Shown in pieces: positions 22,408 through 35,825 of a stretch of DNA of 51,586 nucleotides. The notes under the pieces were generated by a model, which was given only the letters and a program-made list of their open reading frames with translations, was not told the DNA's origin and did no database searches. This DNA comes from Schizophyllum amplum (Eukaryota > Basidiomycota > Agaricomycetes > Agaricales > Schizophyllaceae): NCBI GenBank assembly GCA_007026445.1, contig VDMD01000150.1, forward strand, positions 1 to 51,586, given 5' to 3'. The position numbers and the translations under genes were made by a program. Each line of letters starts with the position of its first letter. Position 1 is the stretch's first letter.

Positions 22408-22894
22408 TTAGAGTTTAACGCCGCAACGGTCGCACCGCTGTTCCGCGTCCGAGCTGATGTTGACGATGAGCGCTTGAGCAGTCAATGCAAGGTCAAGGCA
22501 GAAGACTCACAACAAGCAGATCAAGCCACAGGGAAAACACAGCACAGCAGTTACAATTCCGCACATGCCATACTTCGTCGTGGGGTCATGGACGCCCTGT
22601 GCGCATCGCGCAAACACTGCAAGTGTGATCTATTAGTTGCTTGAGACAGACGTGGAGAGTGAACAACGCACGCTCGGCCCTGTATTGTTCACCCAGCTGT
22701 GCCGCATCAGGCTGTGGCTGTGGTGCTGGTGGGTGGAGGTGCACGCCGGCAGGTTGTTCTACAGGCGCCGCGGAAGACGGCTGCGGCTCCTCCACGGGCG
22801 TTCGGGCATGCGACGGCTCAGCAGGAGGGACGTATGCTGGAGGCCGCGTATCAGCGCCCAGGGCGGGCTGCTGACCGGTCTTCTCGCTGTTCAT
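22408..22894 (-). CDS. Small BRI3-like (brain protein I3) membrane protein
   Basis: Short protein of about 125 residues with the architecture of the BRI3/LITAF-like group: a Pro-rich N-terminus ('TRPPAYVPPAEP', 'HPPAPQPQPDAA'), then a Cys-bracketed hydrophobic segment. Two introns are removed (about 22616-22673 and 22440-22500). The C-terminus then reads 'LFARCAQGVHDPTTKYGMCG', 'IVTAVLCFPCGLICLFSDAE', 'QRCDRCGVKL'. The Cys pairs flank a single hydrophobic insertion of about 18 residues, so it probably sits in an endolysosomal or similar membrane. The start is taken at M-N-S-E-K-T-G (22894); an in-frame Met at 22960 would add 22 basic residues. Function unknown in fungi. Confidence 0.7.
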
Positions 22895-23743
22895 GGCGAA
22901 TGGAGGACGGGGTGATAATGCTGTACTTCGCTGTCGATTCTCTTTTAAGAGAACGACCATGAAGTGACGCGATGCAGGCAGTGCTGGGGATCCACAGGTG
23001 GCATGCCTTATTGACTATCTCGAGCTCCAGCGCTCTATGTGTTGCGCCCCATCACCGTTTCTGGTCGCTTCGCCCATTGACTCGCGCTCGTGTACCGTCA
23101 CCGCTACGTATGCTCTTCATCGCTTACCTCGTCTCAAACAGCCAAACGGAGCCTACCACTCCAATTGGAGGGGCTGCGACAAAACATGTTGTTGAAGTCT
23201 TTTGTTTGCGCTGCATAAACAACAACGCGGCTAACCGGTGCGGCCTTCCCACGGTGTGCTCATTGCATTCGCGTCCTCCGATGTCATGAGCGAGGAGGAA
23301 TTCTACACAGTCGGTGCGCAGATGAGCGGTGCTCCGCGCGGAAGTTTCTGTCTGATGCGCGCGCACAGACTTTATCCATAAGGCGCGCGCCTGGCGCAAA
23401 GGGAAGCGCTCGCGTCTGATCATCGTACGTTCTCATACAAGACAGGATTACCGCCTTCTCTGATATACCACTTCCTGCAGCAATATCGTGTCAGAGTACG
23501 CACCAAACTGGGGAGCGGCTCGGACTTCCTTCGCTGACCAGTTGCACAGTGGAAAGGGTACAGTTCCGAGGACGACACGTGCGTTGCTTGCGTACTTCCT
23601 GGACGCGTGTGACTGACCGTCTTGCAGTTGGGAACCCAAGGAGAGTTTCGAGGGCGGCTCAGAACATTTCATTGAGGACTTTTGGAGCCGCCCCATCTCA
23701 GGTCTCAAGGGCCGTGATCGAAACGATCTCCTCAAATTCCGCC
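22895..23743. other. Divergent promoter region
   Basis: About 850 bp between the BRI3-like start (minus) and the plus-strand gene at 23744. A single ACGCGT hexamer lies near 23602. Short open frames here show no recognisable product. Confidence 0.45.
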
Positions 23744-26281
23744 ATGGCGAGGAATTCGTACCCGTCGGACCCCCCAGTGCGTCTCTAGTCCGCTACGAGC
23801 CCACAGGTCTACTGATCATACATCAGGGAAGAAGTCAAAGAGGACAGTAGCGACTGACAGCGCGTCTGCTCCTGCAGGTCCTTCGCGGAGCCGCGGTCGG
23901 GGTAATTCGCCAGGACCCTCTCAAAGCGCTTCAGCCCGAAGCAGAACTATCCGCATCAAGGCTGTCGAGTCGGACAGCGACGAAGACGATCACAAGCCGC
24001 TCTCCTCCAGCAAGAAGAGCAAGCCCACTGTGAGCAAGAGCCGCGACAGGCAACGCGTGTCCATGTCTGATGACGAGGAAGCCGACGAACGACCAGAACC
24101 GCCCTCTAGAGTCGCGGACAAAGCCGTGAGCACATTTTCATCAGCTAAAAAGAAACGCTCGACACGCAAACCGGGACCCGGACGCGACTCTCGGCCTGAA
24201 CCGAGTGAGGGCGAAGAGCCAGAACCAACTCCTCGCACACCAAAACACGTCACAGCCCCCAGATCGAAGACCAAGGACGAACAAGGTCACGAGCGGCGAC
24301 GTGCAGCGAGGGAGGATGCGCTTGAAGCACGGATGCGGGAGAGTGCAGAGGAAGAGCTCTTGACACCCACACCATATAAGCCGCGAGCTCCCAAGCCTGG
24401 TCCAAAGTCCAAGGCTCCCGCGTACGAAGCGCAAGTGTCAACACAAGAACACGCGCTCGACAGCGACGAGGACGTCAGCGTGAGCCTGCCACGGTCCAGA
24501 AAACGACGCGCAGCCGTCCGGGACGACGGACCCGCTTCGTCGAAGCGGCGCAAACGGTCTGCATCACCACAGATTGGCAAGCGCCGTCCGATTAGAAAGG
24601 CTCTCACTCCCATAGAGATCGAGACCGGCGATTCTGATTCCGAGGATGCCGCACCAGCCCTTCCACAGCGGCGTGCGTTACCGCGCAAGCGCGTCGAGGT
24701 TCCACATGTGGTATCCGAGCCCGAGGAACCCAGCCACGTTCTCGATTTCTCCCCCAGACCCGATTCATCCTCCTACGTACCCGGATCGCCTAACCTATTC
24801 GGATCGCCTACAGTACTAAACGGCACTACCGTCGAGGCTGACGAGCCAGACGTTCAAGAGCCAGTCGTCGGGGCGGAGCTCTTTGCAACGCCCGAGCCCG
24901 AGTCCGTGGCAGAGCGCAAACCTGACCCCGACCCCGCGCCAGCCTCAGAAGCAAGGTCCGCAGCACCCGGCCTGCCCTCGAAGACCCTTCCCCTCCACCG
25001 CCAGCGAAAGGCGAATCCGCGCGTGCTTATGATGGATGACTGGACGACCGGCGAAGCAACAGGTATCCCTACGAAGGCGCGTTTCATGGCTGCCGCAGCA
25101 GCTCCCATGCCTGTCAAGCCCAAGCCGCCCCCAACTCCAGCACGCAAGTCGACGAGCGCGCTTTTGGTGTACGACAAGGGCAAGAACACGCTCCGCCCGA
25201 ATCGCCCGCCTCCGGCCCTTGGTAACGCGGCATTGCTGGGCGGACCAACCGCTAGCATGGATTTCGACGACGCGAATGGGCATGACGGCGGTGCAGGAGA
25301 AGGAGATACTGGCACTGGTGGTTCCACCGAGGATCTCTTCGGGGACACCGGAATGGATTTATTCGGGGACGACATCCCGGGGCTGCGCCCTGCGTCGCCA
25401 CGTCCGTCCGGCGAAGATCTCCTGCGTCTAGCGGCTGCGGCGAAGAACGGCGAAGAGTCTCTGGACGATTACGACGAACCGGCGGGTGGCGCGGAGTCGA
25501 ACATGTGCGTCTTCGTTGGCTACAATCATACGCTATCTGCTCATCGCTGATTCGCAGTGCGACAAAGGCCAAGGAAAGCATGCTGCCATCGACGCCGGCA
25601 GAGAATGGGCCATCGCGTCCTGATTTGTCTGCATGGCGGCGAAGCACCATCTTCGGTCCCCTCTACAACCCCATCGGGCACACCGACGCCTCTTTTTCGT
25701 GAGTGAAAACCGTCTCGTCACGTAGCGCAATCATGGAGACCTTTTCGCAGCTCGGAGGACCAGCCCAAGTTTGCCCTTAAACTGAGTCCGGATAGCTGGG
25801 TGCCACTGGTCCTTGTGGGCAGCGCACCTGTGCCCAACGCACCGTCGCTGGCGTTTGTTGTGGGCAATTATAGTCCCACTGACCTGCTCCCAGGCAAATT
25901 TTACGGTACAGGCGTGTCACGAGCGCTCTTAGACTCGCTGCGCGCCACAGGCCCGGCCGCGCGCGCAGTATGCGATCCAGTTGCAAGTGTTTTCCAGCAG
26001 GGAGAATTCAACATGGTGAAAGCAAGGCTGAGGTCAGGAGAGCTCGTGAGTGTTGTTGAACCTGCGCGCAAGGGGTATACTGACTGAAGCTATAGTTTAT
26101 TGTTACGGCTGGGGTCCAGGTATTGGCGTTCTGCCACTCGCGGAACGAAGCCGGTGTGGTGCGGCTGAATCTGCCTCAGACACTACTGGAGCTACCAGAC
26201 GAAGTGGTGATGTCGCGCGTCGTGATAGAGAATTTTTCAGCGTATGCGCGAGTGGCAGAGAAAGCGACTACGGCGATGTAG
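23744..26281 (+). CDS. Unrecognised, probably nuclear protein with conserved-looking C-terminal domain
   Basis: I do not recognise the family. The N-terminal two-thirds is disordered and strongly charged, with nuclear-signal-like runs ('SKRRKRSA', 'GKRRPIRK', 'KKKRSTRK') and SD/SDSE acidic patches that look like CK2 sites. The C-terminal ~200 residues read as a folded domain: 'STIFGPLYNPIGHTD', 'KFALKLSPDSWVPLVLVGSA', 'FVVGNYSPTDLLPGKFYGTG', 'SRALLDSLRATGPAARAVCD', 'FNMVKARLRSGELLFIVTAG', 'VQVLAFCHSRNEAGVVRLNL', 'PDEVVMSRVVIENFSAYARV'. Start ATG 23744, then an intron to about 23833 (acceptor ...GGAAG). Further introns at about 25505-25557, 25700-25751 and 26046-26095 all join in frame. The stop is at 26281. 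The layout (acidic disordered tail plus small fold) suggests a chromatin or nuclear scaffold role, but this is inference only. Confidence 0.72.
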
Positions 26282-26709
26282 TAGAGTCGCCTGACTCCTG
26301 AGCGCCTTTTCTTGGAAGGATCTGCATAGTTTTATTGCAGCGTATAAGGAGTCTTTGAGCGATCGCATAACATACTCGATCGTGGATGCACATTATCATG
26401 AACGACTAGATAGAATGAGAGCAGTAAAAACAAACACATGAACTCTGAGTCGACATACAACGACGATGGGTCTTCCGCACATTTGCAATGCCCCTTGGAG
26501 TCATTTGAACCGAGTCAACCGTCGTTGCTGTCGTCGTCGATTCCCTGCATTAGTATTCACAGCTTGTGTAGTGCTCATTCTAAGGCGCTCGGCTCTCGAA
26601 GACGAACATCGTTATCAAGACGTCGGCCGGAGCTCTTGTACCGGGCCGTGCTATCCGCCGCCCATACTCGGACCCCACAGTCGTCCGGGCTCGCTGCCGT
26701 TCCCCCACA
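26282..26709. other. Intergenic: PQ-loop gene promoter
   Basis: Two same-strand genes flank it. No further gene recognised. Confidence 0.5.
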
Positions 26710-28517
26710 ATGTTCGACCTCGCCGGCGTCAGCGAGGCGCTGGGCTATTGCTCCATAGCATGCTGGCTGGGGGCTCAATTTCCGTGAGTACTTAGATCAA
26801 CCTGCATAGACGCGAGCAGCGCATAGATCACGCCATCTAGCCAGGTACTCGAGAACGTAAAGCGCAAGTCGTGTGACGGGCTGGCTCTTCCTTTCCTCGC
26901 AAATTGGCTGCTCGGTGCGTACTCATAAGTCGCCATGGCAGCGTCATTGAAAATGCGAGCAGGGGATATATCTAATCTGGTCGGATGCCTCCTTACGAAC
27001 CAGCTACTGTTCCAGGTGCGTGGCATGGCACCCCTTACGAACTCGCCCTCACTCGTTTTCTGCAGACATGGCTCGCGACCTACTTTGTCACTGTGGACTG
27101 TATGCTTGTGGCACAGTACGTCTACTACGAGACGCTCAAGCCAAAACCCGCGCCATCCAAGTTTGAACGCATTCACGAACGACCCGCCCCTCGTTATCGC
27201 ACTCTCTCTGCTGTAGCAGCGAATGTTGCGGCTGCAGCAGCCCTCGTGGCGCAGCAGGAAGAGCGCACCCATCCCTCCCTTCGTCATTCCCACTTCACCA
27301 ACGCCGAGACTTCGGGCAGTCACCTCTCCGGAACGGACGAGGAGCCCGACGACGACGCGCTCGCAGCCCTCGCCGACAGCTTCCACTCGGAAGGTGGTCG
27401 TACTCTAGGTCGGAAACGTGTATCATGGAGCCTTGAGCGAGGAGGCCGGCGCGGGACGAGCCTCATCATCCCTCGCAAAGGACAACTTGACCCTGTCGAC
27501 TCACCGGTGGACCTACTCGACCGCGGCCGTGCCGTAGAGCGTGTTGGAGAGAGCCCATTGTCGCCGTCGGCACCAAGTACGATGCGCAGAAGTACCAGTC
27601 ATCGCAGCAACATGATGTTTCTCGCTGCCTTTGCGCTGTTCAGCTTCGGAGCCGTCAGCCAGAGGAGCATCATCGGTTCCGGGCGCGTGCTATTCGGCCG
27701 CGATGTCGCCGTCGTGGTATCCGAGTCAGCCGCGTTGGACGGCTCGGCAAATATCCTGGCGTCAGAATTCGTGAACGCGACCGATGCAGCGGGCGAGCGC
27801 ATTTTGGGGCGCATATTCGCCTGGTTATGTACCACATTATACTTGACCTCGCGGTTGCCGCAAATATGGAAGAATGTGAGTGGGTTCCTCGGGGTCGCTG
27901 CTTCACCTCACTGATGTGTCTTAGTTTACTCGAAAATCAGTGGAAGGCCTGTCGATGTCCCTCTTCGTTTTTGCCTTCCTCGGGAACGTGTTCTACGTCG
28001 CCTCCATACTCAGCTCGCCGAACGTACACCAGCCACCGCCTGCGTCGACTGCTTTCATCCGAGAGAGCATACCGTACGTGCTTCGATGGTGAGAATAACT
28101 TATATCTCTAACTTTACGCGTAGATATCTGCTGGGCAGTGGTGGAACGCTCATGTTCGACGTGACGATAGTGTGTACTGCTCTCTTTGTGGAAGACGTAC
28201 AGGCTGACGGTTCCGCGCAGGTCGCACAATCTTTCATCTACCGCCCGCGTCACCGCCGGCAGCGAAGCCGCCTGGAGGACGGCAACAACAGTCGCAGCCG
28301 CATGGTCGAGGAGGAGCGCAGCAGCCTTCTGAGTGGCGACGTGCTTGCTCACCATCGAGGTTCATCAGAAGATAATCCCGCGCGCCTCCGGACCTCGGAG
28401 GCCCATCAACGAAGCTCGACTGATACCGTCATGCAAAGCGGCGCACGGCGGATGCACTCTCCAGAGATCGGGCGGGGACGGACGCGATCGAGTGCTAGAC
28501 AACCTGTCGATGTATAA
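26710..28517 (+). CDS. PQ-loop repeat transporter (vacuolar cationic amino-acid type)
   Basis: Seven-helix PQ-loop protein of the PQLC2/Ypq type, which moves cationic amino acids across the vacuolar/lysosomal membrane. PQ-loop 1 is in 'CWLGAQFPQVLENVKRKSCD' followed by 'GLALPFLANWLLGDISNLVG'. PQ-loop 2 is 'TSRLPQIWKNFTRKSVEGLS' followed by 'MSLFVFAFLGNVFYVASIL'. Helix 'TWLATYFVTVDCMLVAQYVY' lies between. The last helix is in 'YLLGSGGTLMFDVTIVAQSF'. A long disordered loop of about 200 residues separates the two halves, and the C-terminal tail is basic and Ser-rich. Start at ATG 26710. Introns: about 26784-26840, 26916-26964, 27016-27064, 27878-27925, 28074-28124 and 28170-28220. All join in frame and the stop is at 28517. 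Confidence 0.85.
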
Positions 28518-30826
<2,309 letters not shown>

Positions 30827-31766
30827 CCGCTGTTTCTAGAGATCTACTTTTGCCTGCTTTGGATTGTACATACACGGACTATTAGGCAAGGCGTGTCCGT
30901 GAGAAGAATGACGCCAGCCAGAGGGAGTGCTTCTCCACGCTTATAGTCTAAGTGCTGGATTATAAGATGGTTCTTTGTATTATAGATTTTATGTAATTGA
31001 AGATCGATTGTCATGGTATTTGACTTACCCGATTCGGACATTCCATTGTTCAACTTCAACCCCATGTTGCGTTCAGGTCGTTCACAAGTTTTGAGTACAA
31101 CCCAACGCAAAGGGCCCGCAGCATCTTTCCGTCCGATCATCTCCAATCATCCTCATGCTTCTGGCATTGCAGCTTCTGGCTCGTCTTCTCGTTCGGCCAT
31201 CGTGCGGTTTGCTGCGGCTAGACTCTAGAGATCATGTTTGCAAAGACAAGACCAGACACATGTTCTAACCGTCCTACAGCCATACATATGTAAATAAAGC
31301 TTGCAAGTTGCGTGGAACTCTGCTTCACCACCGTTGTCTCGCGCTCCCCGATGCGGAAAGAGGTAGACTTGGCTGGCAGTGGCGAGGCTATGTACAGCAC
31401 TTCACGGCACCTGCCAGAGGCTGGCCAGAGGACCCATTGCTGTACCCCACACCACCAGTAAGTGAGTAAGCTGTCAGCGAAGGACGCCGGGCATCAACGC
31501 TACTCCACCTTTCGCGTGTCCTGCGAAGGCTTCGCCGGCCACCGCGCCTCGGGGCGTGGAGCATCTTTGATGATATAGCCGATTATTTTGCAACACGTTC
31601 AAGTAAGGGTCACGATATAATCCAGGGTGAGCTATTCTGCACTTGCTTCTGGTCCCCACCCCTCCCTCTCGCTCGTCCAGTCGACTCCCCGGGCCATTTA
31701 ACGCCCTTCCCTTCCTTTCACACACCGTCGCTTACTTACCTGCGCGTCGCCTTCACTCGCCTCATC
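30827..31766. other. Intergenic: GH16 promoter, OYE 3' flank
   Basis: No gene recognised. The region just before the GH16 ATG is pyrimidine-rich, as is common for fungal leaders. Confidence 0.5.
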
Positions 31767-32994
31767 ATGCGCTCTTCCATCTTCGTGAGCTTCCTCGCGC
31801 TCACTGGGGCCGTGTACGCGTCTTCGCACGACAACCGTCACGCCCGCCGCCACCAGAACCACCAGAAGCGCGGCTACACAGTGAACAAGTGGTTGCAGGG
31901 ACAGAGCCTGCTTGACGCCTTCAACTAGTGAGTCAAATCGCTCTCATGTACCATTCCCGCCTGACTCCCGCACAGCGACGTGAAGCCTGCCGACAATCAG
32001 GGTATCGCCAACTATGTCGATGGCCCGTCAAGCGGGCTTGTCTATGTTGATGGCTCTGAGAAGGTCGTGATTTCTGTCGACCAGACGCCGTACTCCGACC
32101 TACGCAACGCCATCCGCATGACCACCAAGGACACGTTCAATCCCTCCCAGAACCTGCTCTTCATCTTCGACATCCAGCACATCCCATGCATGTGCGGCAC
32201 TTGGCCTGCACTTTGGTTCACCGGCTCGAACTGGCCGATGGACGGCGAGATCGACGTGATTGAGGGTGTACACCTGTATAAGCAGAACACCATGAGCGTG
32301 CATACCGGCAGCGGCTGCAACTGGCCGAACTATATCATCAACAGTCTCTCGAAGTTGACAGCGACCAAGCCGGACGTCTACTCATGCGATGCGAACTCGG
32401 ACTACGAGAGCTGCGGTGGATCGCAGGACAGCCCGTCCAGCTTTGGCAAGGCGTTCAACGATGCTGGCGGAGGGATCTTCGCCCTCGAGCTCAACGATGG
32501 TGGCATCGCCATGCACCAATGGAACGTCGCGGACGTCCCGCAAGGTGAGTTCTAATTGGGCTTCGTCATTGTGTCCGTACTGACGCATGGCAGACATCTG
32601 GGAGAACAACCCCAACCCGTCGGGCTGGGGCGATGCCGTTTACAAGATGCCCGCTGACGAGTGCGTTATCGGCGACCACTTCAAGGATCTCATGCTCGTC
32701 ATCAACACCAACCTTGGAGGTATGTGCATGACATCTGGCATGTCTCTGCAGTGGCTTACCGTTGTCTCAGGCTTCTTCTCCGAGGGTGTCTGGGCCATCG
32801 ATGGCGCGGGTGGCCAGGAGACGTCATGCCAGAAGCAGACGAACTTCAACTCCGCCGCCGACTACGTCAAGCAGATGGGTTCCGTCTTTGGCGATGATGC
32901 TCGCTGGGTATGCACGCCGCTTTCTTCACTGAGTTCAATAGACTGATTGCGCTTCTAGATCATCAACAAGATTGTCATCTATGAGCAGAACTAA
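31767..32994 (+). CDS. GH16 endo-1,3(4)-beta-glucanase-like secreted enzyme
   Basis: Secreted glycoside hydrolase family 16 enzyme, beta-jelly-roll fold, acting on beta-1,3 or mixed-linkage glucans. The N-terminus 'MRSSIFVSFLALTGAVYASS' is a signal peptide, followed by a His/Arg-rich stretch ending in a dibasic Lys-Arg (residues about 36-37) that looks like a Kex2 processing site. The catalytic motif is 'MDGEIDVIEG', with the nucleophile and acid/base Glu at about residues 145 and 150, preceded by 'CGTWPALWFTGSNWP'. Later blocks: 'HTGSGCNWPNYI', 'FALELNDGGIAMHQWNVADV', 'FKDLMLVINTNLGGFFSEGV' and 'ADYVKQMGSVFG'. Introns at about 31928-31975, 32546-32593, 32720-32770 and 32908-32959 join in frame. 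The stop at 32994 gives about 340 residues. It may act on the fungus's own wall or on food glucans. Confidence 0.9.
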
Positions 32995-33477
32995 ACAGCT
33001 CCTGGTTACGCCCTCGTTGAAACCACTCCTTGTCCCGCAATTGCTTTCCCTGACATTCGCCACCCCTCACCCGCACGACATCTGAGCCCGACGACCTGGG
33101 CGCCCTGTACCGCACATTGGGAGGCTCCGGTCGGACGATGCATCTAGCTCGCTATACTATATCATTCAAAGATAATTGTGTACATATACCCTTCCTTCGA
33201 CTCATGATACCGTGCTGCTGTGGTATACTGTTATTCGATGACCGAGCTTCAAGCTTCACCCCAGCTGAAAGTGGCCTGAACACACATGGCGGTTCGTGAA
33301 TCGTGAAAACGTGACGAGCTTTTGGAGTAAACCGCGATCTTGCACTGGCAGTGATCTGCCCGTGATGCATGGGCGACTGGCAGTGCGCTCGCTGATCAGT
33401 GATCACTGCACTTTCGCGTCTTATAATGACCTAGTGATGTGAGGCTGTACCTCGTTCCTTGCCTCATCTTCCTGCCC
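32995..33477. other. Intergenic: metacaspase promoter
   Basis: A TATAAT-like sequence at about 33422 lies 56 nt before the metacaspase ATG. Otherwise nothing recognised. Confidence 0.4.
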
Positions 33478-35606
33478 ATGGCGTGTACAACGGAGATGCA
33501 GACCATGAGCACGCTCGCGTCCCTTCACTCGCGCCACTCAAGCGCTGAGAAATGGCCTCGGCAAGTGCGCTCAGAGGATGGCAGCCGGTCCAAGTGGAAG
33601 AATGGCCTCCATACTGTCTTGATGCTGCTGCGAAGCATCCGGGGGCTGTTCCTTGCCTATCGCCACCGCTCAATACGCAAGCGTGCTCTGCTCATCGGTA
33701 TCGCGTATAAGTACAGCGAGATTGGAGAGCTTCGGGGAACTCATGAGGACGTGGACTATCTGCATGGGATGCTCGTTAGTGCGTGAACAGTGATTGCTTC
33801 AAGCCATGATAGACTGAAGGTTGTCCCTTGTAGAGCTATACGGGTTCCGTGAAGCGGACATCACTGTGATGAAGGATGTAGAGGGCACAGCGGCGCACCT
33901 TTGGCCGACAGAGCACAACATTGTGCGTTCCCAATACCACCTATAACGCGTCCTAACAGTCGAGTATACAGCGTCGGGAGCTGCAGAACCTCACCTGGAA
34001 CTGCCAGCCGCGTTAGTTAGCCCGCTATGCCTGCCATGATCATACATAAATACTGACTTCCCATCATAGGTGACCGCTTCTTCTTCTCTTGTGCGCAATA
34101 TGACGACTCTGTTCAACATTTGTTGACCTCTACGCAGATGCAGGGCACGCTGGACAGAAGAAAGAGCGAGTGAAGGGATCTGAATACGACGGAATGGACG
34201 AGTGTGCGTGACATTCGGTATCCCTTCACTTTACACTCATGCTGCCCGAAGTCATCATCCCGTACGATGCGCCTGGAGACGAGAAGGGCACCAAGTGTAT
34301 CGTCGATGATGTATGACAAGTGCTCCCCTTTCTCTTGCGTCCCTTCCTCACTCGGCTTGTGCAGGACCTCCGCAAGTATTTGGTGGTACCGCTGAAAAAG
34401 CGGTGCAAGCTCGTCGTAAGCATCCCGCCGACCTACAATGGGAGGATGATCCATAAGTTTCTTCTCGGCAGGCTGTCTTGGATGCATGCCATTCTGCTAC
34501 TCTACTCGGTACGTTCATATCTTTCAATTTGTCCGAGTGAAAAAACGCTCATCCTTCGCCAGACCTCACGCATGATAGCTGTCTGGAAATGGACGGATGG
34601 AGGGGCAAAGGTGCGCTCCTTCTGATTTCACCCGATACTCTTTACTGAATTTGGGCTAGTGACAACCGTCGTACGTTGGGGTTAGTAATCGTCGACCTAG
34701 CGCCGTCCCTTGTCTCATTGTCCTCACATAGCGTGGGAGATCATCACCAGAGTGCTGGGTGTTCCTGTTCCAAACCCTGCTGGGTCAACTCAGTATAAGC
34801 GTGTGAAGCGTAGCGAGATGGAAGGCTCGTTGCGGCGGACAGTGATACCAGCCATCGAGCGACTGCTCCATCCTTTGCGCTTCTGCCTCGGGCTCTGCCG
34901 TCGTGCATTCTGGTTGCACGACCCATGCGTGGTACGTTATGCGTCTCATCGCGTGAAATATGCTTCCAATAACACGCATGCATAGCTGTGCTTCAGCGCA
35001 TGCAGAGACGAAGAGGAGGCCTTGGAAATGGGCAAAATGACCATGTCGAAGGTCAGTGTCTAGACGGACATGCAGGACGGTTCCCTCATTGATGTCGCTC
35101 TCCAGGTGTTGGTGAGCACTCTAGGTCAGCATCTTCTATCATCCCGGCCGCACCCTATACTGACGACGCATGACAGAAAAATATGCAGCACGTCATCCCT
35201 GGTATCCATACCCCCGCCTAGCGAAGCTGAAGACGGACACCCGGTAGGCTTGCTGTTCCCATCGGAACTACACCTACCTGACCACCGGCCACTTGTAGCG
35301 CCAAATTCCAGTCCGTGTATGAAGGAAATATGAAGAGACATAACTGCTGTTTTGAGGAGAGGAGGCGCCGCGGGAAAGCCTTCCCTGGCCGTCCATGGCT
35401 ATCGTGCCTTCTGCGCTGGACACCATCCTGGCTCTTGTTCTGCTTGCCGGCCTGGATGAGAGGCCTTCCGGACCCAGTGAGACTGCAAGTATGTTTGTCC
35501 CGCACGTTGAGCGAATATTTCTCTAACGTGTTTCTTGGTGATCTAGCTGACATCAAATTTACCAAGGGTTAGTGGTAGGCTCCGGAGATATATTGGGCCT
35601 GGCTGA
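33478..35606 (+). CDS. Metacaspase (caspase-like Cys protease, C14 family); 3' end uncertain
   Basis: Caspase-fold cysteine protease cleaving after Arg/Lys. The core reads through many introns: 'KRALLIGIAYKYSEIGELRG', 'THEDVDYLHGML', 'LYGFREADITVMKD', 'DRFFFSYAGHAGQKK' (catalytic His), 'GMDEFIIPYDAPGDEKGTKC', 'IVDDDLRKYLVVPLKKRCKL', 'VAVLDACHSATLLDLTH' (catalytic Cys), 'VVRWAWEIITRVLGVP' and 'LCFSACRDEEEALEMGKMTM'. The Cys exon is found only by excising introns 34413-34470 and about 34510-34561; without splicing it is hidden. Usual family spelling is Y-S-G-H-G-G-Q and D-x-C-H-S-G, so two small residues differ (Ala for Gly in both). Start at 33478, the first ATG with a long frame. Beyond 35051 the path is less certain: one reading passes 'EERRRRGKAFPGRPWL' to a stop at 35606. 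Another small indel may lie near 35243. Confidence 0.8.
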
Positions 35607-35825
35607 CGTTATTGCAGTATACGCACATTGAGAGGTTCTGGATTTGAGTCTCTAGTTTTCTGCACGCCTCTCCCTTCCTTTGCCTTCCGCTATCATATTT
35701 TCTTGGTTAATCGCTCATTTCATTTATCATCGCGCTGTTGTACCCTGATGTACCCCTTCGCAATGTTGCTTATGTACCATAAACTATCAGATGACCTACG
35801 CATGTACGCTTAATATATACGACAT

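Noticed and set aside
23602..23607. Single ACGCGT upstream of the gene at 23744
   Set aside because: One copy of a 6-mer is expected by chance at this density; not enough to call a regulatory site.
24287..25375. Long minus-strand frames opposite the nuclear-protein gene
   Set aside because: They are mirror frames of a GC-rich, well-supported plus-strand coding region.
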